Assembly (NCBI RefSeq): GCF_036711975.1
Contig: NC_091973.1
Location: 3,782,001 to 3,846,000, forward strand
DNA length: 64,000 bases
Direction: 5' to 3'
Source of the DNA: Onthophagus taurus
Taxonomy: Eukaryota; Arthropoda; Insecta; Coleoptera; Scarabaeidae
The notes under the pieces are model-generated. The model was given only the letters and a program-made list of their open reading frames with translations. It was not told the origin of the DNA and did not search any database. Within the stretch, counting starts at the first letter, position 1; the number at the start of each line of letters is the position of its first letter. Of this stretch, positions 21,409 to 33,336 are shown in pieces. The translations under genes and the position numbers were made by a program.

Positions 21409-23990
21409 CCAGTAGGTTCAGCATTCGACGCGTAAACGCCATCCAACGGCGATTTACGTATGCAGGGAATTTAGGCAACTGGGACACACTTCAAAAATAA
21501 AAAGAAAAAATTGTATCCTTCCGGAAAAAACACTCGAAACCAGTCATATCTTTTCATCAAAAATGAAACTTTTAAGCAACTCTTATTAAGCCCCAAAACA
21601 AAAACGTTAAAAGTTACTTAAAAGTTTCACATTTTAAATCCTAATAAACTTCATCAAAATCAAAAATCAAAAAAAAAAACAAAAAAAAAAGATTTCCTGG
21701 GGTTTAATATTGGATTTGAACACCGTCGAAAAAGGCTTCAACAAATTGTTAATCGCGCCCTCTTTCAACGGTGTTCTAACTCGCTTTGGCTATTTCAACT
21801 TATTCAGTTCGAGTCTAAAACGGTAACTAGCGTGTAATTCCCCCCATCTATTAGCAAATCGCTCTCCCCTCGAGAAAACGACTTATAACGCCTCCTCGCG
21901 GCGAAAGTGTAAACTACTTTCGCACACAAGATGGCGCTAATCCAAAAATATGTATTGTGGAAAAGTTAATTAATATTAATATCAACTAACTAATATAACT
22001 ATCTTAACTAGATTAAGTTAGATTAGTTAAATCAGTTAGTTAGATTAAAAAAATATATGATTAAGCTTAAAAAAATGGGGCATATCTAAAAAAGATTTAA
22101 ATTACGATCAAGAATTGTATTGATGACTTGGAAGATTAAAAAATTTATTTTTCAAGCACGGTTACCCGATCAAAATTCCGGGAAATTACTTAACGCTACA
22201 CTATAATCGATGTATAAATGTTTACGTGACTAAATGTTCGATGTTATAAGTGTTTTACCCCGAATTCAACCTTTAATTTTTTCTATTATTATTCGTTCTC
22301 ATTTATTTACAACCAATTATTCTAGATTAAGCGTAATATAACGTATATATTTTTTGGTCGGCGTAACTGTGCATTTGAAAAGATAACCGAACCAAAAAAC
22401 AACAAAAAAACCAAAAAAATTAGATGTAACTCGATGTATCCTATTCTTGGTGTAACCTTTCAACAAGTCGATGTCGTTGTGAACAAATCCAAACCGTCGT
22501 CAAGGTTGTGTAGAGTTTAGATGGTAGAGTTGCCAGATAATTATTAAAAAAGTATCTGATAACGCTACATATAGAAATTAAAAGATACAAAAAAAAGGAA
22601 CATAGGTAGGGTAGTGTGAATTTGTTTTGATGGGGTCCAACTTTTCTGTGATGCGTAGGGCTTTATAAATTATCGAAGAAATGGTCGAGTAACAAAAAAA
22701 TATCTAAAAGAAGTTTTCTATTTTATTTCTTTTTTCGGTCGAATCCAACAAGATCGATCACGCCAAGATGTCTGAATACCCTGCTTAAAAAATACATATT
22801 AGGGTGATATAATGAAGAGAAAAAATAAAATAATTACGTTGTCACTTTTTTGAGTTGGTTGGATAATATTTGATATTATCGTTGAAAAGTCTATCGATTA
22901 GTGTACATATGCGGAAAAAAGGAAAATAATTCGTTAAGATTTAAGACGTTTTAAATATATTAAAAAGAAAATCTAAAAAAAATAATAATGGATAAAAATG
23001 ATTTGTTTTTAATCAAAATTTTTTTTCAAAGGAGTCAAGATTAAAAAAACATCAAAAAAATTTAATAAAAAGGCAACAATGTGATGTAGTGCGTAGAGGG
23101 GAATTTTTAAGAGACGGTAATTGAGGTGGCGAGGTAAACGAATTTATATATTAAATGTTTTCTCTTTAAAAAAAAATTATCAATGTGGGTAGATTCGATT
23201 GTATATATATTTTTAAATAAAATAACGTGGTGTTGAAAAAATTAAAAAAAAATTTTTTGAACATCCCGTATCAAACCAACTTCCCACCCCCATAATATTA
23301 AAAAAAAATTGTTATTAAAGTATACCAAAAAAAAATTAAAAAATAATTTCGAAAGAAAAAATTTAAAAAATATTGTACATACTATTTATTAAAATAAATA
23401 ATAAGTATTTTGTTATTAATTAATTACTAGTAATAATTTAACTTATTTTCATATTTATATTAGAAAAAATGTAACATTCGAAACGATTATCACAAAAAAA
23501 ATCGTTCGTTAGCTCCGAATCGTTTTCCGACTACGTTTTAACAATATATATACATTCCGGTAGTTTTTACGTAGACTTTCACAAAGAAATAAAAAAAATA
23601 TAAAAAAATAAAACCGTAAGCAATCGTGATGTCATCTATCATCTGCAAACACGCAGGAATTTAATTAACATTATTTTAATTTTTTAATTTTGAGATGATA
23701 TCACGACGCTGTGTGTGTTCTATATGTGATTTTTTGTGTACACGAATAACGACGTAGAAGTAGTAGATGTAAATGGGACACGAAAAAAAATTAAGGATTT
23801 TCCCGAGAAAATTCTATTGTGGAAATTTAAGGAATTAAAATTAAAAAGAAACTAATGAGTAAATATGTAACGAAATAAGACAAAAAAAAAGAAACAACCC
23901 AACCGTTTTAGGTGCATCAAAATTTTTCATGTATACTATACATTGTTTATATGTGAAGATATTAATAAATGTACCAGCAAAGAAATTATT
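21409..23990 (+). other. Probable long dpr 3' UTR
   Basis: After the stop at 21406-21408 there is about 2.6 kb of AT-rich sequence without genes or recognised repeats, including many A-runs. Candidate poly(A) signals include AATAAA near 23965, followed by a GT/T-rich stretch. The neighbouring gene is convergent and ends at 24255, so this whole region is plausibly dpr 3' UTR plus a short intergenic gap. No transcript evidence is available. Confidence 0.45.
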
Positions 23991-24254
23991 TTTTTTAGTA
24001 TTATTCTTCCCTCATATTAATCTAACATAAAAAAAGGAAAATAAAAATAATGTTTTTAAAACCATTCCAGAATAATTTATTATCAACATTTTCAACGTTC
24101 AATAATCAACATCCAAAAGTACAAAAATAGGTAAATAAATCTAATAATAGCAAGCGAAAAGGCTCAAGTGTAACAAGAATAGCTCAACCAGTAGCGAAGA
24201 AAAAATAAATTTTTAAGAAAGCGTCGAAAATATAACGAAAAAACATTTTTTTAT

Positions 24255-27200
24255 TTAATCCAAATCCCTTAGGTTAACGGTTGAAAAATTTTCCGTCTCC
24301 AAAAGCTCCATTGGTTCTTCCGGTAACAAGCCCGGCCCTAAAATCATATCTGACGGAACCCCCAAACTTTGAATCGCTTGCTCTAATAAAACGTCCTGAT
24401 TAATCTTTTCGTTATTTTGAAACGGTAAAGCTCTAGCGCAAGCTTCTTGATCTGGATGGCTTTTATTTAAATGGAGGAAAAGTGCTGATTTTCCCAGGAA
24501 TGTTGCTGCACAAACTAAACAAATATATATAAAAAAATGACTTAATTATTTAATTAATTAGTGGATATAAACACATATTCAACAAAGATTTTTTGTTATT
24601 TATGAAACAATTCAACAAATTGAGTGTGGCTTATTTTAGAATTAAGTCTTCTTTTATTTACGTTATAAACTGTGCGTGCCACATTAAATATGTAAACGAT
24701 GTAATAATACCTTTATTGTGCCGTCTACAAATACAAGTAAATTGATGGTTGTATAATATTCTATTATATCAAATATTATTAGTGAAGGAACTTCGAGACA
24801 AAGCTTCCCCAATACAGTCGATTGTGAAAAAGAAAAAATCTAAGCCTATAACACCTGATAAACAAAAGTGACCTTACCCAATAACTTAAATTTTTTTAGT
24901 TAAGCGTCTTCGACGTCGGCCGCCGCAAATATCATGAATAAGTCTTCGAAGTCAGATTATTTCTTCCGTAAACTTTAAGCAGGGTAGACTTTGTTTCACA
25001 CTCCCGAAAACTACGAATTTACTACATTTTCATAGTTACGTATTTTCTCAATATTTATGCATCTGAGAGTAAAAGTAAAAGAGAGCAATATTGTTATTTA
25101 TTCCAAATCCTGAGTGTTTTATCATAAAAAATGGATTAATTTTGGTCATTTTAATATTTTGTCATTTCGGTCATCTTTGAACATCTCGGCAAGTATCACG
25201 AAGAATACTTATGCGCGGCCGACGTCTTTGAAGTCGGCCAAGATTATCAAAATTAGAAATTATTTATGACACACCACGGCCGTTCCAAGTATTTTTCGTA
25301 TAGTAATATGTTCGCGTTGAATTCGTAATTCAAATGATGAAGACTTAGGAGAGTTAAAATTAACTGATCAACTGAGTCTTCTTACAATTAAAAGCTAAAC
25401 TCGCTTTAGAATGGTATCCCAGACTAATAGTGAATAAAAGGGTAGGTACTATTTATCGACTCGCAAAATTCCAGCCGCAAAGGATAATTGGTGAAAAATT
25501 TGACGAGTACTAGTACTTGGATCTGCATTAATAATTTCTAGAATTTCTTCTGCTACATTTACTCCATGTCTGTTTAGATAATCTCGGCCGACTTCGAAGA
25601 CGTCGGCCGCCCCAAGTATCATGAATAAGTCTTCGAAGTCGGCTGAGATTATTTCTTCCGTAAACTTTAAGCAGGGTAGACTTTGTTTCACACTCCCGAA
25701 AACTACGAATTTACTACATTTTCATATTTACGTATTTTCTCAATATTTATGCATCGGAGAGTAAAAGTAAAAGAGAGCAATATTGTTATTTATTCCAAAT
25801 CCTGAGTGTTTTATCATGAAAAATGGATTAATTTTGGTCATTTTAATATTTTGTCATTTCGGTCATCTTTGGACATCTCGGCAAGTATCACGAAGAATAC
25901 TTATGCGCGGCCGACGTCTTTGAAGTCGGCCAAGATTATCAAAATTAGAAATTATTTATGACACCCCACGGCCGTCCCAAGTATTTTTCGTATAGTAATA
26001 TGTTCGCGTTGAATTCGTAATTCAAATGATGAAGACTTAGGAGAGTTAAAATTAACTGATCAACTGAGTCTTCTTACAATTAAAGGCTAAACTCGCTTTA
26101 GAATGGTATCCCAGACTAAAAGTGACTAAAAGGGTAGGTACTATTTGGCGACTCGCAAAATTGCAGCCGCAAAGGATAATCAGCGGGAGTCAGTGCAAAA
26201 CCATTACTTTTCAATGTGTATCAAACAAAGTTCTGGAAAACTTTGAGGTAAGAAATTTGACGAGTACTAGTTTTTGGATCTGCATCAACAATTTCTAGAA
26301 TTTCTTCTGCTACATTTACTCCATGTCTGTTTAGATAATCTCGGCCGACTTCGAAGACGTCGGCCGCCCCAAGTATCATGAATAAGTGTTCTAAGTCGGC
26401 CGAGATTATTTCTTCCGTAAACTTCCGAAAACTACGAATCTACTACATTTTCATATTTTCGTATTTTCTCAATATTGATGCATCTGAGAGCAAAAGTGAC
26501 AGAGAGCAATATTGTTAAGAATAAAATTTACTACAACTTTTGTTCTAAAAGTTTCTTTGTAGTATACTCTAAATCCCGAGTGTTTTATCAAGAAAAATGT
26601 ATTAATTTTAGTCATTTTAACATTTTGTCATTTTGCTCATCTTTGTACATCTCGGCAAGTATCACGAACAATACTTATGGACTCGCAAAATTGCAGCTGC
26701 AAAGGATAATCAGCGGGAGTCATTGCAAAACCATTACTTTTCAATGTATGCCAAACAAAAGTCTGGGAAACTTCGAATTGATGGGAAATTTGACGACTAC
26801 TAACACTTGGATCTGCATCAACAATTTCTAGAATTTCTTCTGCTATATTCACTCCATGTCTGTTTGGTCTATCGCCACCATGACCTTTCTTAGGTTGTCT
26901 CTCTTCCTGTATGGACTAATCGAAGAAAAGTGTTTTGTGAAGGTATGGAAATCATTCCAAATATAGATGTCTTGCGTGTGCAACTTTAACGTTCTATATC
27001 TTTGTGATTATTAAGTTGTGGTCAAAACATTATTATAAAAATATCTTCAATTTGACCCCTAGTGCATACCCTTTTAGTCTGCTCAGTATGTGATAAACCA
27101 CACTGTATATTTTTTTATTTTTGACTGAAATCATCAGATATCACAAAATCGCATTATTAAGAAATCTTGTTATGTAAATACCCAGCTAAAATTGTTTACC

Positions 27201-28544
27201 TGTGGACTCTATAATAATAATTTAACAACATTTTGTGTTTATTTCCACTACCAAAGTTTTAATAATTATTTTTATAAAATATTTTATTAAAATAAAATAC
27301 ATACCTTCACATTGATAACTTCTTTGACCAATATGTGTTAAAGTATGTTCTTTAAGATGTTCAGATCTTAAAAATGATTTGTTACATGTACCGATGGTAC
27401 AATGAAATTTTCGTTCGTTTGTATGTATACTTTGGTGTCGTTTTAATTTGCTAGCGGTTGAAAATGTCCATTTACAATCTTCAAAAGTGCATAAATAGGG
27501 TCTTTGACCCGTATGTTTCCTCGAATGTTCTTTCAATCGACAAGGATGTTCAAAAATTTTCCCGCAATTAGGCCATTTACATTTTAATTCACTTTCTTTG
27601 TGGTCATGGGTCCTTGTATGTGCGGTTAACGCGTTCGTCAAAAAAAACGATCGATTACAATTTTGAAATGAACATCTAAACGGCGCTTCTGAACGGTCGT
27701 GCGTTTTTAAATGCTTCTCGCGATCTCGTACGCTTTGAAATTTTTCTGTACAACTTTCAACGGGACAAGGAAGTTCTGCTGGACGTTCATGAAGTCTTTT
27801 ATGATTATTTAAGTTATAAATCGTCGTGAAACGTCTTAAACAACCATCGATTGGGCAAACAAAATCTTTGCGCTTTTCGTGAGTGGTTTGATGCCGCTTT
27901 AATTTGCAGTGAGTGTAAAATGCCCAAGTACAATCGGGGTAATCACATTGATAGGGTTTGTATCCAATGTGGACGAGAGCGTGGAGTTTAGCAGTCCCGA
28001 TTCTTGAAAACGCTTGGTTACAAATATTTTGGGGACACAAAAAGATTCGGATTCCCATTTCGGTGAGTAAACAAGGTATAAATAAATTAGGGATTTCGTT
28101 TATCGATATTTTTGTTACTTCAATAACACTTTGGCGCTCCTTTTCTTTTAAAATAGGGCCACTCATCTCTGATAAAGACGCCAAATACTCGTGCATCACT
28201 TCTTTGTTGTTTTTATCAAAAAATTTTACAGAAACTTTTGTTCCATTGAAAGAAAAATACACTTCTAAGCCTTTTTTGACGCAACTCTCAACGTTTATGA
28301 TTTTGTCTTGTTTTTGGTTCTTTATATTCTTGATGCCTTTTTTACTTACTTTTAACTGAATGTCTTTTTCATCGGACGTTATATTCTCGTTATCTTCCGT
28401 TAATAAAGTCTCTAAATCGTTTGCTATTAAGTAATGACCATTTTTATTGAGCCAATCTTCTAAATTTTCGGTTTGTTCCAATATTGGGGATCCAATAAAT
28501 ATGCAATCGTCTGATAATGTTTGAATTGATAAATCTTCTGCCAT
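24255..28544 (-). CDS. ZXD-type C2H2 zinc finger protein (ZXDC-like), 499 aa
   Basis: Two exons, 28544-27305 and 24514-24255, join in phase 1 (donor GTATGT, acceptor TTTAG) and give 499 residues. There are nine C2H2 fingers from about residue 170 to 435, mostly C-X4-C with aromatic pairs (for example YQCDYPDCTWAFYTHCKLKRH and FVCPIDGCLRRFTTIYNLNNH). The last finger, YQCEVCAATFLGKSALFLHL, is rebuilt across the splice. Spacing and wording match the ZXDA/B/C family, nuclear co-activators linked to CIITA/MHC II transcription in vertebrates; its insect role is unknown. The acidic C-terminus (LPEEPMELLETENF) could be an activation region. The TAA stop runs into an AATAAA signal. The 2.8-kb intron is full of repeats. 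It is convergent with dpr and divergent from COG2. Confidence 0.85.
24880..26880. repeat. Repeated MITE/transposase-relic block in the ZXD intron
   Basis: A segment of roughly 700 bp is present in tandem: CACTCCCGAAAACTACGAAT near 24997, 25691 and, partly, 26425. GGCCGACGTCTTTGAAGTCG occurs near 25220 and 25909. The near-palindrome CGGCCGACTTCGAAGACGTC occurs near 25588 and 26341. On the minus strand short frames (25449-25691 and 26637-26852) read HGVNVAEEILEI and NADPSTSTRQI, or VDADPSVSSRQISHQFEVSQ. That resembles the helix-turn-helix of Tc1/mariner-like transposases. The block therefore looks like a decayed transposon repeatedly hit by, or carrying, the TTCGAA-core MITE, followed by tandem duplication. 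Confidence 0.65.
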
Positions 28545-28906
28545 TTTCGTTTAATTTATTTAATTTGTTAACTTTTCTTCATTATAGCCAATTATGACAG
28601 GTAACCTTAAAATGACAGTAATAACAGTTATTGATTCTTAGATTTTAGCGCCATCTCTTAGATGCTGTAGATACTCTTTATTTTTATTTAAATTAATTTC
28701 AATCAATTAAAAATTAATAATATAAGAATAAATTTAGTAGCAACCTTGTTAACAGGTTGCTTATTCTCGGGGTAATCTTATTACGGGATAATTTAATTGA
28801 ATATAAAAAGAAATCAAAAAAATATGTCATTAATACAGCGCCATCTAGTTTTCTAAATTTCTTTCTGTTAGTTTTGCCACAAAAACAAAACAACATAACC
28901 TCGAAA

Positions 28907-31900
28907 ATGGATCCTGGAAACGAATGGAAATCGGAATACTTAAAGGTAAAAAACTTTATTACAAAATAATTTATTATTTATCAAAATAGTAAATAAATAA
29001 ATAAATCTGCTTTTCTTGCAATTAATTTATTTATTTTAATGGGACCGGTTTCAACTAGTTATACCCAAGGTCTGTTGAGTGTATGTAAATATTAATTCTA
29101 GTGATATTGCAAGTGTAAAACTAGAACTAACACTATACTTGGAGCTAGACTCATTTGGGTTTAGCCGCACGTCTCTAAAGACGGCTAAACCCGAATGATT
29201 CTAGTTCTAGGTATAGTGTGAATGTTAGTTCTAGTGATATTGCAAGTGTAAAACTAGAACTAACACTATACCTAGAACTAGAATCATTCGGATTTAGCCG
29301 CACGTCTCTAAAGACGGCTAAACCCGAATGATTCTAGTATGTAGGTATAGTGTTCGTTCTATTTTTATACTAGCACTGTTACTATATAAAACTAACACTA
29401 TACTTGGAACTAGAATCATTTGGGTTTAGCCGCACGTCTCTAAAGACGGCTAAACCCGAATGATTCTAGTTCTAGGTCTAGTGTGAATGTTAGTTCTAGT
29501 GATATTGCAAGTGTAAAACTAGAACTAACACTATACCTAGAACTAGAATCATTCGGGTTTAGCCGCACGTCTCTAAAGACGGCTAAACCCGCATGATTCT
29601 AGTTCTAGGTATAGTGTGAATGTTAGTTCTAGTGATATTCCAAGTGTAAAACTAGAACTAACACTATACCGAGAACTAGAATCATTCGGGTTTAGCCGCA
29701 CGTCTCTAAAGACGGCTAAACCCGAATGATTCTAGTTGTAGGTATAGTGTTAGTTCTATTTTTACACCAGCACTGTTACTATATAAAACTAACACTATAC
29801 TTGGAACTAGAATCATTTGGGTTTAGCCGCACGTCTCTAAAGACGGCTAAACCCGAATGATTCTAGTTCTAGGTATAGTGTGAATGTTAGTTCTAGTGAT
29901 ATTCCAAGTGTAAAACTAGAACTAACACTATACCGAGAATTAGAATCATTCGGGTTTAGCCGCACGTCTCTAAAGACGGCTAAACCCGAATGATTCTAGT
30001 TGTAGGTATAGTGTTAGTTCTATTTTTACACTAGCACTGTTACTATATAAAACTGACACTATACTTGGAACTAGAATCATTTGGGTTTAGCCGCACGTCT
30101 CTAAAGACGGCTAAACCCGAATGATTCTAGTTCTAGGTATAGTGTGAATGTTAGTTCAAGTGATATTGCAAGTGTAAAACTAGAACTAACGCTATACCTA
30201 GAACTAGAATCATTCGGGTTTAGCCGCACGTCTCTAAAGACGGCTAAACCCGAATGATTCTAGTTGTAGGTATAGTGTTAGTTCTATTTTTACACTAGCA
30301 CTGTTACTATATAAAACTGATACTATACTTGGAACTAGAATCATTTGGGTTTAGCCGCACGTCTCTAAAGACGGCTAAACCCGAATGATTCTAGTTCTAG
30401 GTATAGTGTGAATGTTAGTTCAAGTGATATTGCAAGTGTAAAACTAGAACTAACACTATACCTAGAACTAGAATCATTCGGGTTTAGCCGTACGTCTCTA
30501 AAGACGGCTAAACCCGAATGATTCTAGTTCTAGGTATAGTGTGAATGTTAGTTCTAGTGATATTGCAAATGTAGAACTAGAACTAACACTATACCTAAAA
30601 CTAGAATCATTCGGGTTTAGCCGCACGTCTCTAAAGACGGCTAAACCCGAATGATTCTAGTTGTAGGTATAGTGTTAGTTCTATTTTTACACTAACACTG
30701 TTACTATATAAAACTGACACTATACTTGGAACTAGAATCATTTGGGTTTAGCCGCACGTCTCTAAAGACGGCTAAACCCGAATGATTCTAGTTCTAGGTA
30801 TAGTGTGAATGTTAGTTCTAGTGATATTGCAAGTGTAAAACTAGAACTAACACTATACCGAGAACTAGAATCATTCGGGTTTAGCCGCACGTCTCTAAAG
30901 ACGGCTAAACCCGAATGATTCTAGTTCTAAGTATAGTGTTAGTTCTAGTGTTAGTCTAGTTTTATTTGTACAGACACTGCGTTCCTCGTATTGATCCGTT
31001 ATATCGAGGTTGTCAAATTGTATTAACATAGACAAAGTAAGTAGGTACGCTCTGGTTGGTATGGAAATATATTTTTGTCTATTGCATCTTATGCGAAATT
31101 CACTGTAAAAAATATAATAAATAAAAAATATATAATATAAATACTTTATTTTAAAGTGTTCTTCATATGTTTATTCTTTGTGTTGACATGTTTACTATAA
31201 ACAGTTTTTATTGACCATTCGGCTGAAGATGACTAAGTTAAATTATAACCAGTCGAAACCGGTCCCCTTAAAATAACGAAATTAATTGATGAAAATGTAT
31301 ATCAACAGTTATAATTTATTAATTAATAATGATGATTCCAGGATAATTTCGCGGTTAACGCAACTTTATCAAAATGTACCCAAAAGAAAGATTTAAACGA
31401 AGTCACGGAGAACTTAAAATTGTACGCCTCAGAACTCCACGAATCAATGACTGAAATATTAAAAGAAGAAACGGAACCGATCGTAATTTTAGCCCAAGCA
31501 CTAAGCGGGCTTAGTTTATACTTAAACAAATTAACGATTCCTTTGACGCAATTCCGCGAAGAGATCTTCGGGCTATTCGAGTTAATATCCGTAACAGAAA
31601 ATATTTGCAAACAACACCTAATTAAATCAAAGCATCTCCACACTGACCAACACTACACATCATTAATATCCTCAATAAGTAATATAGCGGAATACGTTGA
31701 GGCGATCGTACAAAAGCAAATCGAGGATTCCGGAATTGATTTGCAATTATTTGAGCGTGCAATTGATGAGTATTCGATAAATGTTAACCATTTAAAAGCG
31801 TCTAAAACCACGGATACAACCGAGAATATTATAAACCCATCTCTTGAGGAGAAATTAAAAATTCTCACCGATAACAAATTTATTCAAGGCATCAAAAATC

Positions 31901-33336
31901 GCGATGACAAAACTGTTTATTCATGTTTAAGAGCCTACGTTAGTTTAAACAGACAAGAAGATGCCGAATTGTTGTATAAAACAACATTCGTTGATCCCGT
32001 TTTGAGTCTAATATTTAATTTAAAAAATTTAGAGAATCACAATTTCGATTTAAACGAACTTTACAAGGAAAGCGAAGCGTTTAAAACCAAAGAGATGTCG
32101 TTTTTATTCAACATTTTAGATAAAAACCACGATTTGAAAGGATTTAACTTCACAATAAACTCCTATTGGAAATCAGCCGATCGTTTATTACGAGACAATT
32201 TAAGTCAAACAACATCATCGGGAAATCCTGAATTGTTTCAAAAACGTTTTCAGGCAACATTTAATTTTTTAACATCGATAAACTTTACGTTAAAAGATGC
32301 GTCATTTCACGATCACATGAAACGATTTAATTTAGCCGTTTACTTTGAAATACGTCACCAACAAATTTCAGCGAGCTTTGAAAAAGATTTGGTTGAAAAT
32401 GAGAGTTTAAATGAAAGTCTAAATACAGGGGCGGACACTGAATTAAAATTAAAAGCAACCTTGGCTTTTTGGAGGTCAATTAATCATTGTTTTCATCCTG
32501 ATATATATTTAAACCACCTTTGTGACCAATTTTTTAAACTTTCAATGTTATTGCAAGGAAGATATTTAAAATATATAAACGTGATGGCTGAGAAATCGGT
32601 TAAAGAAGCTGGTTCAGAAGAATTTTTAATAAATTGCCTTTTAGATATAAAGTTGTTGAAAAAACTTTTGGGCGAAGAAATAAAAGACAACTTAAAAGAA
32701 AGTATTTATAAGATAGTGCATAAAAATTTTGAAGCTTTAATTAAAAAAGCCGTTGTTTGTAACGAAAAGATATTCAACAATACTTACGACAACGTAGTTA
32801 ACCAACTAATTAACATAAACATTGAAAAAGGAAAGATTTTGTTGCAACAAGTTGGGTCGATCCCTAGATTATACAGAAGAACTAATAAAAGCGCTCCAAC
32901 CGAACCTAGTTCATACGTTTTAGAAATTGTCAAACCAATCGTAACATTCCACAACAATTATATCGATATATTAAAAGACGATGTTCTTCAAATCAGCAAC
33001 ATTTCAGTTGATAAAATCGCCAAACAGTATTTAACCGTTATCCAAGATGTATTACACTCAATTTGCAAAACCGAAGAATCATTGAGGCGTTTAAAAAGTC
33101 GGAATATTTCAGTCGAAACGTCCCAAAATGTTGATTTAACTTCAGATGAAGCTAAAATACGGGAACAAATTCGATTAGATGTAGCATATTTTCTTTCAAT
33201 TGTAAGTATAAATTTTTTTATTAAAACTAAATATAATTTAATTAAAAAATTTTAATTTTAGCTAGGAAAATTAGTTTTTGATCCAGAAAATGATACATTA
33301 AAGGCTTTAAAAAAGGAGAGTGATTGTAGGTCTTAA
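28907..33336 (+). CDS. COG2: Conserved oligomeric Golgi complex subunit 2, 657 aa
   Basis: COG2 belongs to lobe A of the COG tether, which directs retrograde vesicles within the Golgi. Exons 28907-28945, 31342-33201 and 33262-33336 are all joined in phase 0 and give 657 residues (animal COG2 is about 700). The N-terminal region NEVTENLKLYASELHESMTE, then LNKLTIPLTQFREEI, is the conserved COG2 coiled-coil segment. The C-terminus SDEAKIREQIRLDVAYFLS matches the family's KIRxQLxLDVxYF signature. The start MDPGNEWKSEYLK is a 13-codon exon about 360 bp from the divergent ZXD gene, so the two may share a promoter region. Intron 1 (2.4 kb) holds palindromic array 3. AATAAA lies near 33441, about 105 bp after the stop. 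Confidence 0.9.
29090..30960. repeat. Palindromic tandem array 3 (~132-bp unit, ~14 copies)
   Basis: Loops CACGTCTCTAAAGACGG start at 29168, 29301, 29433, 29566, 29699, 29830 and so on to about 30888, 131-133 bp apart. The inner palindrome is the same as in array 1 (TCGGGTTTAGCCG facing CGGCTAAACCCGA). The spacers differ: CTAGAACTAACACTATACC, alternating with a second type that contains TTTTTACACTAGCACTGTTA. The alternation suggests a partial higher-order repeat of two unit types. Confidence 0.9.
31223..31263 (+). other. CTGAAGATGAC...GTCGAAACCGGT stem motif, second copy
   Basis: It has the same bracketed order as 6692-6726, with a GACT/AGTC stem and a longer loop, next to the right inverted repeat of the array 3 element. 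Confidence 0.35.

Larger units (their letters stand above)
29019..31288. mobile_element. 2.3-kb element carrying palindromic array 3, bounded by inverted repeats
   Basis: The left end CAATTAATTTATTTATTTTA, then ATGGGACCGGTTTCAACTAG, is mirrored at the right by CCAGTCGAAACCGGTCCCC and AAAATAACGAAATTAATTG. Inside is array 3. The right interior contains GACAAAGTAAGTA, GGAAATATATTTTTGTCTAT and ATGCGAAATTCACTG, homologous to the right flank of array 2. The CTGAAGATGAC...GTCGAAACCGGT motif lies at 31223-31263. There is no protein-coding content, so it is a non-autonomous element. It lies in COG2 intron 1. Confidence 0.65.

Noticed and set aside
31323-31877. Minus-strand frames across COG2 exon 2
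   Set aside because: Antisense to a well-supported conserved exon.
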